Assembly: GCF_014534685.1 (NCBI RefSeq)
Contig: NZ_JACVVX010000003.1
Span: 496,001-560,000 of the forward strand
Direction: 5' to 3'
Length of the DNA stretch: 64,000 bases
Source: Oryzicola mucosus
GTDB taxonomy: Bacteria; Pseudomonadota; Alphaproteobacteria; Rhizobiales; Rhizobiaceae
Shown: positions 1 through 9,428 of the stretch, one piece after another
Position numbering within the stretch: position 1 is the stretch's first letter
Layout of the letters: each line of letters begins with the position of its first letter
Position numbers and translations under genes: made by a program
Notes under the pieces: generated by a model
What the model was told of the DNA's origin: nothing
The model's input: only the letters and a program-made list of their open reading frames with translations
Databases searched by the model: none

Positions 1-1293
1 GTCTTCCTGCCAATCCTCTTCCTCTATAGCGTCAAGCTGACCCTCGTCGTGCTCGGTTTCACCGCCCTCGTGGGGCTGGTGGTCATGGTGCTCGTCGGCC
101 CCTTCCAGCGCCGGCTTCAGGCGCTCTACAAGGCCGAGGGCGAACGCCAGTCGTTGCTGGTCGAGACGGTCCACGGCATGCGCACGGTGAAGTCGCTGGC
201 GCTGGAGCCGCGCCAGCGCAAGGTCTGGGATGACAGTTCAGCCCAATCGATCTCCGTCCGTTATCGCGTCGAAAAAATTTCGACCATCGCGCAGGCGATC
301 ACCGGCCTTCTGGAAAAGCTGATGAGCGTCGCCATCATCGGGCTCGGCGCGCTGGATGTTTTCGACGGCACGATGACGATCGGCGCGCTGGTGGCGTTCA
401 ACATGCTTGCCGGTCGGGTCTCCGGGCCGTTGGTGCAAATCGTCACCATGGTTCACGAATATCAGGAAGTCGCGCTGTCGGTCCGCATGCTGGGCGAAAT
501 CATGAATCAACGTCCCGAGCAGTTCGGCCGCGGCCGAGGTCTGCAGCCCGAACTCAGCGGTCGGGTCGAATTTTCCAATGTCTCGTTCCGCTATGGGCCG
601 GACGGCGCGCCGGCGCTCGACGACGTCTCCTTCACCGTGCCGGCCGGGACCGTCTTCGGTATCGTTGGCAAGAGCGGATCGGGCAAGACCACCGTTACCC
701 GACTGATCCAGGGGCTTTATACGATCCAGCAGGGTTTGGTTCGGATCGACGGTTTCGACAGCCGTGAACTCGACCTCGTTCATCTCAGGAAAAGCATCGG
801 CGTGGTGCTGCAGGACAGTTTCCTTTTTCGCGGCTCGGTGCGTGACAATATCGCCGCCGCCAAACCCGACGCGAGCATCGAGGAAATCGCCGCGGCCGCC
901 CGCATCGCGGGTGCGGAAGAGTTCATCGAGCGCCTGCCGCGCGGCCTGGAAACCATGCTCGAGGAAAACGCCTCCAACCTCTCCGGCGGCCAGAAGCAGC
1001 GGCTCGCTATTGCCCGCGCCCTGATCACCAACCCGCGCCTGCTCATCCTCGATGAGGCGACAAGCGCGCTCGATCCCGACAGCGAGGCCATCATCCGCCA
1101 GAACCTGCGCCAGATCGCGCAGGGGCGCACGGTCATCATCGTGTCGCACCGGCTGTCCACGCTGGTCGATGCTGATGCCATCCTCGTTGTCGAACGGGGC
1201 AAGATCGCCGATATCGGCCGTCACGATGCGCTGGTTTCCCGCTGCATGACCTACCGCCATCTGTGGTCGCAGCAGACGAGGCAGGTCGCATGA
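1..1293 (+). CDS. Type I secretion ABC transporter (HlyB/PrtD-type permease-ATPase), 5'-partial
   Basis: The reading frame is open from base 1, so the start and the first membrane helices lie outside the window; 430 residues are visible. The first ~130 residues are the end of an ABC exporter membrane domain. The nucleotide-binding domain follows with Walker A GKSGSGKTT, Q-loop VVLQDS, signature LSGGQKQR, Walker [13 protein letters not shown] and H-loop VSHRLS. The stop overlaps the start of an HlyD-type adaptor, which marks it as the inner-membrane motor of a type I secretion system rather than a lipid or drug exporter. No TolC-like gene and no RTX-type substrate is visible; they may lie upstream. 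Whether a C39-like N-terminal domain exists cannot be seen. Confidence 0.9.
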   Translation, partial: VFLPILFLYSVKLTLVVLGFTALVGLVVMVLVGPFQRRLQALYKAEGERQSLLVETVHGMRTVKSLALEPRQRKVWDDSSAQSISVRYRVEKISTIAQAITGLLEKLMSVAIIGLGALDVFDGTMTIGALVAFNMLAGRVSGPLVQIVTMVHEYQEVALSVRMLGEIMNQRPEQFGRGRGLQPELSGRVEFSNVSFRYGPDGAPALDDVSFTVPAGTVFGIVGKSGSGKTTVTRLIQGLYTIQQGLVRIDGFDSRELDLVHLRKSIGVVLQDSFLFRGSVRDNIAAAKPDASIEEIAAAARIAGAEEFIERLPRGLETMLEENASNLSGGQKQRLAIARALITNPRLLILDEATSALDPDSEAIIRQNLRQIAQGRTVIIVSHRLSTLVDADAILVVERGKIADIGRHDALVSRCMTYRHLWSQQTRQVA

Positions 1294-2687
1294 GCGCCAG
1301 TGTCAGCAAGCTTCCCGTCAAATCGGCTAGGCCGGGCCTTCCGGCAAACACATCGGTTCCGGAACGCTCCATCATCGCAGAGTTCCAGTCCGACGCCGTG
1401 GAACTCGAGGAACGCACACCGCCCAGAATAGCGCGTCTGACGCTCTATGGCATAACCGCGCTGATCGGCGCGGCCATCCTGTGGGCTTCGCTGTCGTCGG
1501 TGGACGAGGTCGTCATTGCGCCCGGCAAACTGATCACCACCCAGCCAACCATCATCGTGCAGCCGCTCGAAACCTCCATCATCCGCTCGATCGACGTCTC
1601 GGCGGGCGACGTGGTTCGCGCCGGGCAGACGCTGGCGACATTGGATGCCACCTTCAGTCAATCCGATGTCGACCAGCAGCAGGCAAAGTTCATCGCCCTC
1701 GACGCCCAGGTGAAACGGATGGAGGCGGAACTATCGGGCGCCGATTATTCCAAGCTTGCCGGCACCTCGGACGACGAGTGGCTGCAGGTGCAACTTTTCG
1801 GGCAACGCCGGGCCTTCTACATGGCGCAGTTGCAGAATTTCGAGCAACAGATCGCCGGGCAGGCGGCCGCGATCACCTCTGGCAGCGAACAGGAAGCAAT
1901 TCTGCTCAGCCGTCGCGAAAACCTTTCGCTGATCGAGAATGCCCGCGAAACGCTCTACAAGAACGAGACCGGCTCGTTGCTCAACCTGTTGAGCTCGCGC
2001 GATGCCCGATTGGACGTCGATGCCAGCTTGTCGCAACTGCATGGCAACGCCGCCGAAGCCGGCCACACGCTGGCCAAGCTCAAGGCCGACCGGCAGGCTT
2101 TCATCGAGGATTTCCGCCGCGTCACGATGGAAAAGCTCGTCGAGTTGCGCAGCCAGCGCGACACGGTGGGCGAAGAAGTGAAAAAGATGGAATTGCGCCG
2201 CAACATGATCGTGCTGACTGCGCCGGCCAATGCGGTAGTTCTCGATCTCGCTCAGCGTTCGATTGGGTCGGTCGTACGTGAGGCGGAGCCGATCGTCACG
2301 CTCGTGCCGTTGAACGTGCCGCTCGAGGCTGAAGTGTCGATCAACGCGCGCGACATCGGCCGTGTCGCGGTCGACAAAGAGGCGCGGGTCAAGTTCGACG
2401 CTTATCCATTCCAGAAGTTCGGCACCACCGCCGGCACGATCCGCACGATCAGCCGCGATGCCTTCACACCCAGCCAGGAGGAAGCCGCGACGACACAATC
2501 CATGGCTCCCTACTTCAAGGCGCGCATCGTCCTTGCCGAAAATCAGATGCAGCTTGCCGGCGAGCCAGTGCGGCTTCTGCCCGGTATGTCCGTATCGGCC
2601 GAACTCAAGGTCGGCCGCCGAACGGTGATGTCCTATTTCCTCTACCCAATCGTGCGAGGACTCGACAACGCCATCCGCGAGCCGTGA
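1290..2687 (+). CDS. HlyD-family type I secretion periplasmic adaptor
   Basis: 465 aa. The ATG at 1290 overlaps the stop of the ABC exporter (ATGA), so translation is probably coupled; an upstream GTG in frame at 1263 lies inside the exporter gene and is less likely. One membrane helix sits at about residues 55-75. It is followed by a lipoyl-like half (PLETSIIRSIDVSAGDVV), a long coiled-coil region (about 110-300), the second barrel half (TAPANAVVLDLA...GSVV) and the conserved C-terminal tail ending ...SYFLYPIVRGLDNAIREP. It would bridge the inner-membrane exporter and a TolC-like outer-membrane channel, which is not encoded here. It converges with the next gene at a 12-bp gap with no obvious terminator. 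Confidence 0.9.
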   Translation: MSASVSKLPVKSARPGLPANTSVPERSIIAEFQSDAVELEERTPPRIARLTLYGITALIGAAILWASLSSVDEVVIAPGKLITTQPTIIVQPLETSIIRSIDVSAGDVVRAGQTLATLDATFSQSDVDQQQAKFIALDAQVKRMEAELSGADYSKLAGTSDDEWLQVQLFGQRRAFYMAQLQNFEQQIAGQAAAITSGSEQEAILLSRRENLSLIENARETLYKNETGSLLNLLSSRDARLDVDASLSQLHGNAAEAGHTLAKLKADRQAFIEDFRRVTMEKLVELRSQRDTVGEEVKKMELRRNMIVLTAPANAVVLDLAQRSIGSVVREAEPIVTLVPLNVPLEAEVSINARDIGRVAVDKEARVKFDAYPFQKFGTTAGTIRTISRDAFTPSQEEAATTQSMAPYFKARIVLAENQMQLAGEPVRLLPGMSVSAELKVGRRTVMSYFLYPIVRGLDNAIREP

Positions 2688-2699
2688 TACCAGCGCTGG

Positions 2700-5330
2700 T
2701 CACGTCTGCGGATGCCAGTCCGTCATCTGCAGGATGTTGCCCCCGAGCTTGGCGAAAGCCCTTTGGCGGCAGGAAAAAACGAGAATTTGCTGATCGCGCG
2801 ACTGGTGGTGCAGAACGTTGAACATACGCTCGATGCGGTCATCGTCGGAATACACCAAGGCATCGTCCAGGATGACGGGCGCAGGCCGGCCGTTCTGTGC
2901 GAGCAGGCGCGCAAAAGCAAGGCGCGTCAGCACTGAAAGCTGTTCGCGCATACCGCCGCTCAGCCTGTCGACATCCTCGTCCTGGCCGTTGCGGCGTATG
3001 GTCTGCGGCAGAAGAGTCTCCTCGTCGAAGACGATGGAAATGTCGTCGAACAGCAGGCCGAGCAAAGGACGCAATTCGCTGATGACTGGCTTGAGATAGA
3101 GATCCTTGGCGGCGGATCGCGCCGACTGCAGCGCCTTGCGCAGCCGGTCGAGAACTTCGACCTCGGTCCTGTAGTGCCTGACCCGCTGGTCTGCTGCCGC
3201 GCGCGCCTCACTGGTTTCGCGCCAGACCTCCTCAACAGCGTCGTCCGAGCGCGTGCGTATGTGGCTGTTGAGCTCTGCCAGCGTTTCACGCAGCTTCGCG
3301 ATTTCCTGCTGGGCAGCCTCCTGCACAGACCGTGTTCGGCGCAATATGGCTTCGGCGGCGCCCAAATCCTGGGCTCCGGAACGCAACGCAGCCACGCCAG
3401 ACTCGGCCTCCAGAAACCGCGCTTGCGCGGCAGCATGATCAGCCGCGAGCTTTTCTTCCCTGGCGGTTCGGTGCTCTGCCGGGCCCAACAGAGCATCGAG
3501 CCGGGCCAGTTCCGCCGCAAGTGTGGCATAGGTGGTCTCGGCAGCGACCACCGCATCCGCTGCCCGGTCGCGAGCAGGCTGGGCCTCACGTGCCGCGTTG
3601 AACGTGTCTTTCACCTTTTGATTGGCGCTGGCTGCCTGCTGGCGCACCTGATCCGCGTCCGCCTTGAATTCGAGGGCTGTTCCACACAAAGCCTCAAGCC
3701 GGGCAATGTTCTCACGCAAAGAGGCAAGGCCTTGAGGCGCGAGATGCGTAAGCTGCTGGCGCGACAGCGCGAGTTCGGTTGACTTGTCGCGTGTAGCGGC
3801 TTGTCTCTGCCGCGCCGCGTCCAGGCTTTCCACGCCGAGGGACGTCAACAGCTTGCGGTGCGTCTCTTCCGCCTTATGAAGCGCGTCGTCGGTCGTTGCA
3901 GGACGGTTGGACCTGAGCGTCAGCGTTCCGACGCCGGCAATCGTCAGTTGTGCTGTTTCGGCAAACACCTGCTCGGCATCGTGTTGCAGCACGACACCGT
4001 CCATGGCGACCGAGCCCTCCGCCCCTTGAGCATAGGCAAGGCGGACCGTCGGCAGGGTCGCGTCCTTTGCCGCCCGCAGCCGAACCAGCTCGATTTCCAG
4101 CTTCTGCAGGCGCTCGACCGCATCGGTCGGCAAAGTAAGAAGGGCGAGCGCGGCTTCCTGCGCCTCGATGCCGGCCCGCAATGTTTCGACCTGTTCGAGA
4201 ACACCGCGCATCTCGCCGAGTTCTTCCGCCGCCTTGCGCGCCGCCAGAGCGGCATCCAGCCTCGACAGAAGCTCGCGGGCTTCACGCTCTTCGGCCTCTG
4301 CGGCCTTCACCGCTGCCATGGCGGCATCGATGCTGGCTGCGGCTGCATCGCGTTGCTCCAGCGCGTGCTGTCGCTTTTGCCCGGCGGCATCCGCATCGGC
4401 GCGCAGTTTTACGGCCTGCGCATGCGCTGTCTGGAACTCGACTAGACTGCTCTGAGCGGCATCGCGCCGGTTGCGGGCCAATGCTGCTTCCGCCTCGGCG
4501 GTTTTGAGCAGTCCGGCCCGAGCCTTTGCCGCATCGAAAGAGGCTTGCGCTTTTTCGACGGCCAGTAATCTTTCGGCTGCTTCGTCGGGGTCCTCCAATT
4601 CGGCAAGACGCTTGAGTGCTGCGCCGCGTTTTTCCAGGGCATCCCTCAGGGCGTCAACCTCAACGCCGAGCTGCCGTTCCTTTTCGGCAAGACGCCTCTG
4701 CTCCTCGAGCGCCTGATCATAGAGGCTACCGGCCTTTGGCTTCAGGGTAGGCGTTACGTAGCGGAAAAGTTCCTCGCTGCAGGCGTCTGCGATCTCCGCC
4801 ATGCGGCGACCTCCGGTCAACGCCTCGACCTCGCCTTGCACGGACGACAAAAGGCTTTCGCGAACGCGCTTTTCGCCCTCTTCCTCGGACTTGCTGCGCT
4901 TTTCGATGCCTGTCACGCCCTGACGCACCCAGAGAAGACCGCCCGGCCCTGCCGTCCCGCCCCGGATCAGGTTGGCGATGAAAGCTTCGGCCTCGTCGGC
5001 CTGTGCCACCAGCCGCTGACTGGAAAGATCGGTGACAGCAGCGCGTTTTCCGCCATAAAACTGCTTGGTCAACCGATAGCGGCCTTCCGAGGTGGTGATA
5101 TCGGCTTCGACAAGCGGATTCCCGCCGCTATAGGGGCGCAACTGCCGCACCGCCTCCGGCGTGCCGGTATGCGCCTGGAAAAACAGCGCATGCAAGGCTT
5201 CGAAACTGGTCGATTTGCCGAACTCGTTGACCGCGCAAAGAACATTGACGCCGTCGCCGATATTTTCGATCGCGACGCCGCGTCCAGCGAAGCGCTTGAC
5301 ATTGTGAAGCCGCAGCGCGGTGATCTTCAT
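2700..5330 (-). CDS. SbcC/Rad50-like (YhaN-type) ATPase with long coiled coil
   Basis: 876 aa. The N-terminus MKITALRLHNVKRFAGRG and Walker A motif AVNEFGKST (about residues 33-41) are those of Rad50/SbcC/YhaN ATPases. A very long Ala/Glu/Arg-rich coiled coil follows. The C-terminus carries the ABC signature LSGGMREQLSVLTR, Walker B PVILDDALVYSDDD and a final VFSC strand. No CxxC zinc hook is present in the coiled coil, so it resembles YhaN more than SbcC or Rad50. The partner nuclease overlaps its start by 4 bp. The likely role is DNA end processing or repair, by family and context; the substrate is not shown by the sequence. Confidence 0.85.
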   Translation of the reverse strand: MKITALRLHNVKRFAGRGVAIENIGDGVNVLCAVNEFGKSTSFEALHALFFQAHTGTPEAVRQLRPYSGGNPLVEADITTSEGRYRLTKQFYGGKRAAVTDLSSQRLVAQADEAEAFIANLIRGGTAGPGGLLWVRQGVTGIEKRSKSEEEGEKRVRESLLSSVQGEVEALTGGRRMAEIADACSEELFRYVTPTLKPKAGSLYDQALEEQRRLAEKERQLGVEVDALRDALEKRGAALKRLAELEDPDEAAERLLAVEKAQASFDAAKARAGLLKTAEAEAALARNRRDAAQSSLVEFQTAHAQAVKLRADADAAGQKRQHALEQRDAAAASIDAAMAAVKAAEAEEREARELLSRLDAALAARKAAEELGEMRGVLEQVETLRAGIEAQEAALALLTLPTDAVERLQKLEIELVRLRAAKDATLPTVRLAYAQGAEGSVAMDGVVLQHDAEQVFAETAQLTIAGVGTLTLRSNRPATTDDALHKAEETHRKLLTSLGVESLDAARQRQAATRDKSTELALSRQQLTHLAPQGLASLRENIARLEALCGTALEFKADADQVRQQAASANQKVKDTFNAAREAQPARDRAADAVVAAETTYATLAAELARLDALLGPAEHRTAREEKLAADHAAAQARFLEAESGVAALRSGAQDLGAAEAILRRTRSVQEAAQQEIAKLRETLAELNSHIRTRSDDAVEEVWRETSEARAAADQRVRHYRTEVEVLDRLRKALQSARSAAKDLYLKPVISELRPLLGLLFDDISIVFDEETLLPQTIRRNGQDEDVDRLSGGMREQLSVLTRLAFARLLAQNGRPAPVILDDALVYSDDDRIERMFNVLHHQSRDQQILVFSCRQRAFAKLGGNILQMTDWHPQT

Positions 5331-6451
5331 GACGCGACCTTCTCGGAATAGGAGAACAGCCTTACGAGCGCCGCGCGCGCCACATCACGGTCAGCCTCCG
5401 AGCGGGCTTCATCCGTGCTTTCCGCAAGCAGCGCTTCGGCGGCCTGGCGCAGGGCTCCTGCCCTGTCGATGAGGTCGAGATCCTCGCTTTCGCAATCCGT
5501 CGACAACGCGCTCTCATCCAGTTCGAGCAGGGCGAATTCGGGCGCGGCGTGTTCGACAGCCGATGCGAGCGCGGTGCGGCCGGCAAGCCGGGTCCGCCCG
5601 GAAGCTTCGATCCTGATCAGGGACTGCCGCCGCAGCGGGCCGGCAGGAAGCAACCCACTAAGCGCTGCTACGCAATCGTCCTGGGACAGGAGATGTAAAG
5701 GCAGTGTCCGCCAGGTAAAACTGCCCGTCTCGAGCGGCAATACTTCTGGCGCCGAACCTGGCCCTGCAATCGAGACGAGAAGCGCCTGCCCCGGTCTATC
5801 ATGCTTGAAGCGGTCCGGCTCAGGCGTGCCGGCATAATGGGTGTGCGAATTGACGGCAATTGCACCATGCCAGTCGCCCAGCGCCAGATAGTCTAGCCCG
5901 GCTCGGCGCGCGCGGTCGGGCGCGATGACGTCGGATGCCGCCGCGTCTTCGGAAAATTGCTGGATCGCGCCATGCGCGAGACCGATACGGATGGTCCCTT
6001 CCGGCGTCGCAGCCCCATCCATCCAGTGGGTCAGATCCCGCCCGGGCCTGCGCGCGGTGCAAGGCGCCGGCAAAAGGGCGACGCCGGGAGACAAGATCAC
6101 GACTTCCGTTTCAGCGGCAAAGACGATGTTGTCCGGCGCATTGCCGCGCAAAGCCGACCATAGCTGCGCGGCCTGCAAGGAGTCGTGATTGCCGGGCAGC
6201 ACGACCCAGCGGATCGGGGCGTGATGCCCCATTTCCGCAATGGCCTGCCGGCGGGTTTCGGGCGTTGGAGTCTCGGTGTCGAACGTGTCGCCGGCCAGAA
6301 GAACGGTGGTGGCGCCCTGCGCACGGGCATGGTCGGCCAGCCGCGCGATGATGCCATGCCGCGCTTCGCGCAATCTTCCGCGCAGATCCTCCGGCATGTT
6401 GCCGAACCGCTTGCCGAGATGGAGGTCGCCGCTATGCAAAAAACGAAACAT
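5327..6451 (-). CDS. SbcD/YhaO-like metallophosphoesterase (DNA exonuclease)
   Basis: 374 aa. The ATG at 6451 gives MFRFLHSGDLHLGK, which places the first metal motif (GDLHLG) at the N-terminus as usual for Mre11/SbcD/YhaO proteins; the open frame extends upstream but without family-like sequence. Further metallophosphoesterase motifs are GDTFD, GNHD and the later histidine motifs (LAHG, GDWHG). The 3' end overlaps the start of the YhaN-like ATPase (ATGA), so the two are co-translated and should form a nuclease-ATPase complex. It is divergent from the short ftsZ gene, sharing a ~280-bp region. Confidence 0.85.
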   Translation of the reverse strand: MFRFLHSGDLHLGKRFGNMPEDLRGRLREARHGIIARLADHARAQGATTVLLAGDTFDTETPTPETRRQAIAEMGHHAPIRWVVLPGNHDSLQAAQLWSALRGNAPDNIVFAAETEVVILSPGVALLPAPCTARRPGRDLTHWMDGAATPEGTIRIGLAHGAIQQFSEDAAASDVIAPDRARRAGLDYLALGDWHGAIAVNSHTHYAGTPEPDRFKHDRPGQALLVSIAGPGSAPEVLPLETGSFTWRTLPLHLLSQDDCVAALSGLLPAGPLRRQSLIRIEASGRTRLAGRTALASAVEHAAPEFALLELDESALSTDCESEDLDLIDRAGALRQAAEALLAESTDEARSEADRDVARAALVRLFSYSEKVAS

Positions 6452-6734
6452 GCCCGCTTTAAGCCTCAAGCCGGAGCGGGATGCAACCGCCCCAGCGGCC
6501 AACCGCGCGGCACAGGTCCAAACCCACTTGGAAGGGTGTTGAAAACCCCCGGAGAACCCTGCCGTTTGCCCATATGCCTGCCCTGATCGGCCAATAGTCA
6601 TCCACATGCTTTGGAGGCTTGCCCTTGCGGCGACGGCCTCAGTCTGATTCCTTGTCGGGATGGGGGGTTGCCCTGATTCGTACGCCCCGCTCAGCGACAG
6701 GGTGGCGCTTCAGGCGCCTGATAGGTTGATAAAC

Positions 6735-7727
6735 ATGAACACCAAGCCGCAAATTCTCGAGATGAAGCCGAAGATGACCGTTATCGGCGTCGGTGGCGGT
6801 GGCGGAAACGCCGTCAACAACATGATCGCCGAGAAGCTGGAAGGCGCTGAATTCATCGTTGCCAACACCGACGCCCAGGCGCTCACCATGTCCAAAGCCA
6901 CCCGGCTGATCCAACTCGGGGCCCATGTCACCGAAGGTCTGGGCGCAGGTTCGATGCCCGATATCGGGCGCGCTGCGGCGGAAGAATCCATTGACGAGAT
7001 CATGGACCATCTCGCGGGCACGCATATGTGCTTCGTGACGGCGGGGATGGGCGGCGGCACCGGAACGGGCGCAGCGCCCGTCATCGCGAAGGCCGCCCGC
7101 GACGCCGGCATTTTGACGGTCGCTGTCGTTACCAAGCCGTTCGTTTTCGAGGGGACGCGGCGTACGCGCGCTGCCGAGGAAGGCATTGAGCGCCTGCGCG
7201 AATGCGCCGATACGGTCATCGTTATCCCGAACCAGAACCTGTTCAGGATATCCGACGCCAAGACCACCTTTGCCGATGCCTTTGCCATGGCCGATCGTGT
7301 GCTCTATTCCGGCGTCGGCTGCATCACCGACCTGATCGTCAAAGAGGGCCTGATCAATCTTGACTTCGCCGACGTGAAATCCGTCATGCGCGACATGGGT
7401 CGCGCGATGATGGGGACCGGCGAGGCTTCGGGAGAAGGCCGTGCGAAAATGGCAGCGGAAGCTGCAATCGCAAATCCGCTGCTGGATGAAACGTCGATGG
7501 CTGGCGCCAAGGGCGTGCTCGTCTCGATTTCCGGCGGCATGGATATGACGCTGTTCGAGGTCGATGAAGCGGCCACCCGAATCCGCGAGGAAGTCGACAC
7601 CGATGCCGACATCATCGTCGGCGCCATTTTCGATCAGGCCCTGCAAGGCAAATTTCGCGTCTCCGTCGTCGCCACGGGCCTTGGACGAAGCGCCGATGTG
7701 ATCCAGCTTGGACGAAAAGCCGGATAG
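6735..7727 (+). CDS. Short FtsZ-like tubulin GTPase, lacks C-terminal tail
   Basis: 330 aa, starting at the ATG at 6735 ([20 protein letters not shown]); an in-frame GTG further upstream adds a non-homologous extension. The nucleotide site [13 protein letters not shown] (17-29), tubulin signature GGGTGTG (106-112) and T7 synergy loop NLDFAD (208-213) are intact, so GTP binding and hydrolysis look possible. The protein stops right after the second domain (...[22 protein letters not shown]). It has no disordered linker and no C-terminal conserved peptide that binds FtsA, ZipA or MinC. This matches the truncated second FtsZ (FtsZ2) described in Sinorhizobium. No ftsQA or other division gene is adjacent, so it is an orphan paralogue rather than the dcw-cluster FtsZ. 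Confidence 0.9.
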   Translation: MNTKPQILEMKPKMTVIGVGGGGGNAVNNMIAEKLEGAEFIVANTDAQALTMSKATRLIQLGAHVTEGLGAGSMPDIGRAAAEESIDEIMDHLAGTHMCFVTAGMGGGTGTGAAPVIAKAARDAGILTVAVVTKPFVFEGTRRTRAAEEGIERLRECADTVIVIPNQNLFRISDAKTTFADAFAMADRVLYSGVGCITDLIVKEGLINLDFADVKSVMRDMGRAMMGTGEASGEGRAKMAAEAAIANPLLDETSMAGAKGVLVSISGGMDMTLFEVDEAATRIREEVDTDADIIVGAIFDQALQGKFRVSVVATGLGRSADVIQLGRKAG

Positions 7728-8288
7728 GCTCTGCTCTGCGAACCGGATTTTGACTGCCGCCTTGGGCGAGGCTTTTGCGTGTGGGCAGAAGCCAGCATCA
7801 TCGTATGGCCTGTGGAAGGCGGCAAGCTCCAGCCTCAACCTGGCCGGAATTATTTTGCTAAAAATCCGCAGGAATTTTTCGCCCTTGCTCGCACAGCGTC
7901 CAAACGCGCTCCCGTAGGAAAATATTTTCTATAGACTCTTTGAAATAGAACCCTTTCGCTCACATTGCCCTGTCCGTCCCACGATAATGTGCAGATGAGA
8001 GAGAAGCGGGGACAACTTGTGCAGTCGGCAGATGGCAGGCGACCTTGAGGCGATAAGCTTTGCGAGGTCTTGGCGTGGCGTCTTGTTTTCGGCAAGCGCC
8101 GACCTTGAATGTATGCTGCCTTGTCTCGAAATAGGCTCGTAGCGTCGGCTGAATGGTGCTGGACGAAGCATTTTGAGAAACCAGCCACTGACAGCGAAAT
8201 AGTTTCGTGTTGGAGGGTCCCCAACACCGGAAACATCCAAGGGAATTATGAACGTGCCAAGTTATGAGCCTTTCCGGAGCGTACCGGA
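7728..8288. other. 561-bp intergenic region between short ftsZ and metN
   Basis: No convincing gene is seen. Two open frames of 100-130 codons on the minus strand lack a ribosome binding site and resemble no family I know. An AT-rich patch near 7915-7945 could be a promoter. A perfect hairpin (GTGTTGG at 8207-8213, CCAACAC at 8221-8227) and a second one touching the metN start (8272-8289) lie at the 3' end. I looked for the conserved elements of SAM-II and SAM-V riboswitches and did not find them. Confidence 0.5.
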
Positions 8289-8289
8289 A
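8272..8289 (+). promoter_or_regulatory. Hairpin covering the metN ribosome binding site and start
   Basis: TTCCGG (8272-8277) and CCGGAA (8284-8289) form a perfect 6-bp stem with a 6-nt loop. The stem uses half of the only purine-rich SD candidate (GGAG, 8276-8279) and the first base of the metN ATG. This would mask initiation when folded. A regulatory role is inference. Confidence 0.35.
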
Positions 8290-9428
8290 TGAGCGCCGCC
8301 TTTAAAATTGAACCGGGCCGAACAGGTGCTCCACGAATTGACAGCAGCCGGCTCCCGGATAGCAGCAAGGCCCTTTCGGCCGAAAAGATCGTCTCGTTCG
8401 ACCTCGTATCGAAGACGTTCGACGGAGGGAGCAGCGAAACGGGTTTCGCAGCTCTGTCCAATGTCAACCTCGATATAGAAAAGGGCTCGACCACCGCCAT
8501 AATCGGCCGCTCCGGCGCAGGAAAATCGACCCTCATCCGCATGGTGAACGGCCTGGAGAAGCCGAGCCGCGGCCGTGTTCTGGTCGATGGAACCGATGTT
8601 GCCACCTTGGACGAAACGCAGTTGCGCACCCTCAGGCGGTCCATCGGCATGATCTTCCAGCATTTCAACCTGCTGGCCTCGCGCACGGTATTCGACAATG
8701 TCGCCCTGCCCCTGGAAATCACCGGGCTGCCCAGGCATGAGATCGTAGCGCGGGTCGCGCCGCTGCTAGACCTGGTCGGCCTTGCCGACAAGCGGGACCG
8801 CTATCCGTCCGAGATTTCGGGCGGACAGAAGCAACGCGTCGGTATCGCACGCGCGCTGGCGACCAATCCCAAGCTGCTCTTGTCCGACGAGGCAACCTCG
8901 GCGCTCGACCCCGAAACCACCCAGGCCGTGCTTGATCTGCTGCGCAGGATCAACCGCGAACTCGGCCTGACCATCCTGCTGATCACGCACGAGATGGAAG
9001 TGGTCAAGCGGGTCGCCGACCGGGTCGCGGTCATCGATGCCGGTACCATCGTCGAAAGCGGTGCTACCTATGACGTGTTCAGCGCGCCGCAGCATGCCAC
9101 CACCAAGGCGCTGCTGTCGGGACTGCCGGGCTATCGCCTGCCACCCGAGATCGCCCAACAACTGAAACCAGCGCCCTCGGCATCCAGTCACGCCGTACTG
9201 CGCCTGTCGGCAGCCGCACAATCCGCCGAGAGCGGTCTTTCCGCTTCGCTGTTCAGCCGCCTCGGAGCCGGCCACGCGCTGCTTTCCGGCTTTGTCGACG
9301 AGATCGGCGGTCGGCCTCTGGCGAGTTTCATCGTCAAAATTCCCGCGAGCACTGCGCAAACCGAAAAGCTGCAGGCGGAACTGTCTCCGCTTGGCGTCAA
9401 CCATGAGGTGCTCGGCTATGTCGACTGA
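8289..9428 (+). CDS. metN: Methionine ABC transporter ATP-binding protein MetN
   Basis: 379 aa. Core motifs are Walker [11 protein letters not shown]-loop [10 protein letters not shown], signature [15 protein letters not shown], Walker [13 protein letters not shown] and H-loop LLITHEMEV. The C-terminal ~80 residues form the NIL methionine-sensing domain ([22 protein letters not shown]), which in MetN proteins closes the transporter at high cytoplasmic methionine. About 38 residues precede the usual family start ([11 protein letters not shown]); no internal ATG lies there, so the ATG at 8289 is kept, but a later non-ATG start is possible. It is followed by overlapping metI and then metQ, the standard methionine-uptake operon. 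Confidence 0.95.
   Translation: MSAAFKIEPGRTGAPRIDSSRLPDSSKALSAEKIVSFDLVSKTFDGGSSETGFAALSNVNLDIEKGSTTAIIGRSGAGKSTLIRMVNGLEKPSRGRVLVDGTDVATLDETQLRTLRRSIGMIFQHFNLLASRTVFDNVALPLEITGLPRHEIVARVAPLLDLVGLADKRDRYPSEISGGQKQRVGIARALATNPKLLLSDEATSALDPETTQAVLDLLRRINRELGLTILLITHEMEVVKRVADRVAVIDAGTIVESGATYDVFSAPQHATTKALLSGLPGYRLPPEIAQQLKPAPSASSHAVLRLSAAAQSAESGLSASLFSRLGAGHALLSGFVDEIGGRPLASFIVKIPASTAQTEKLQAELSPLGVNHEVLGYVD

Noticed and set aside
7850-8240. Minus-strand frames of 103 and 128 codons before metN
   Set aside because: No SD, no recognisable domain, mutually overlapping in different frames; treated as non-coding.
8100-8288. SAM riboswitch upstream of metN
   Set aside because: Conserved core elements of SAM-II, SAM-V or SAM/SAH motifs were not found by eye; only simple hairpins are present.
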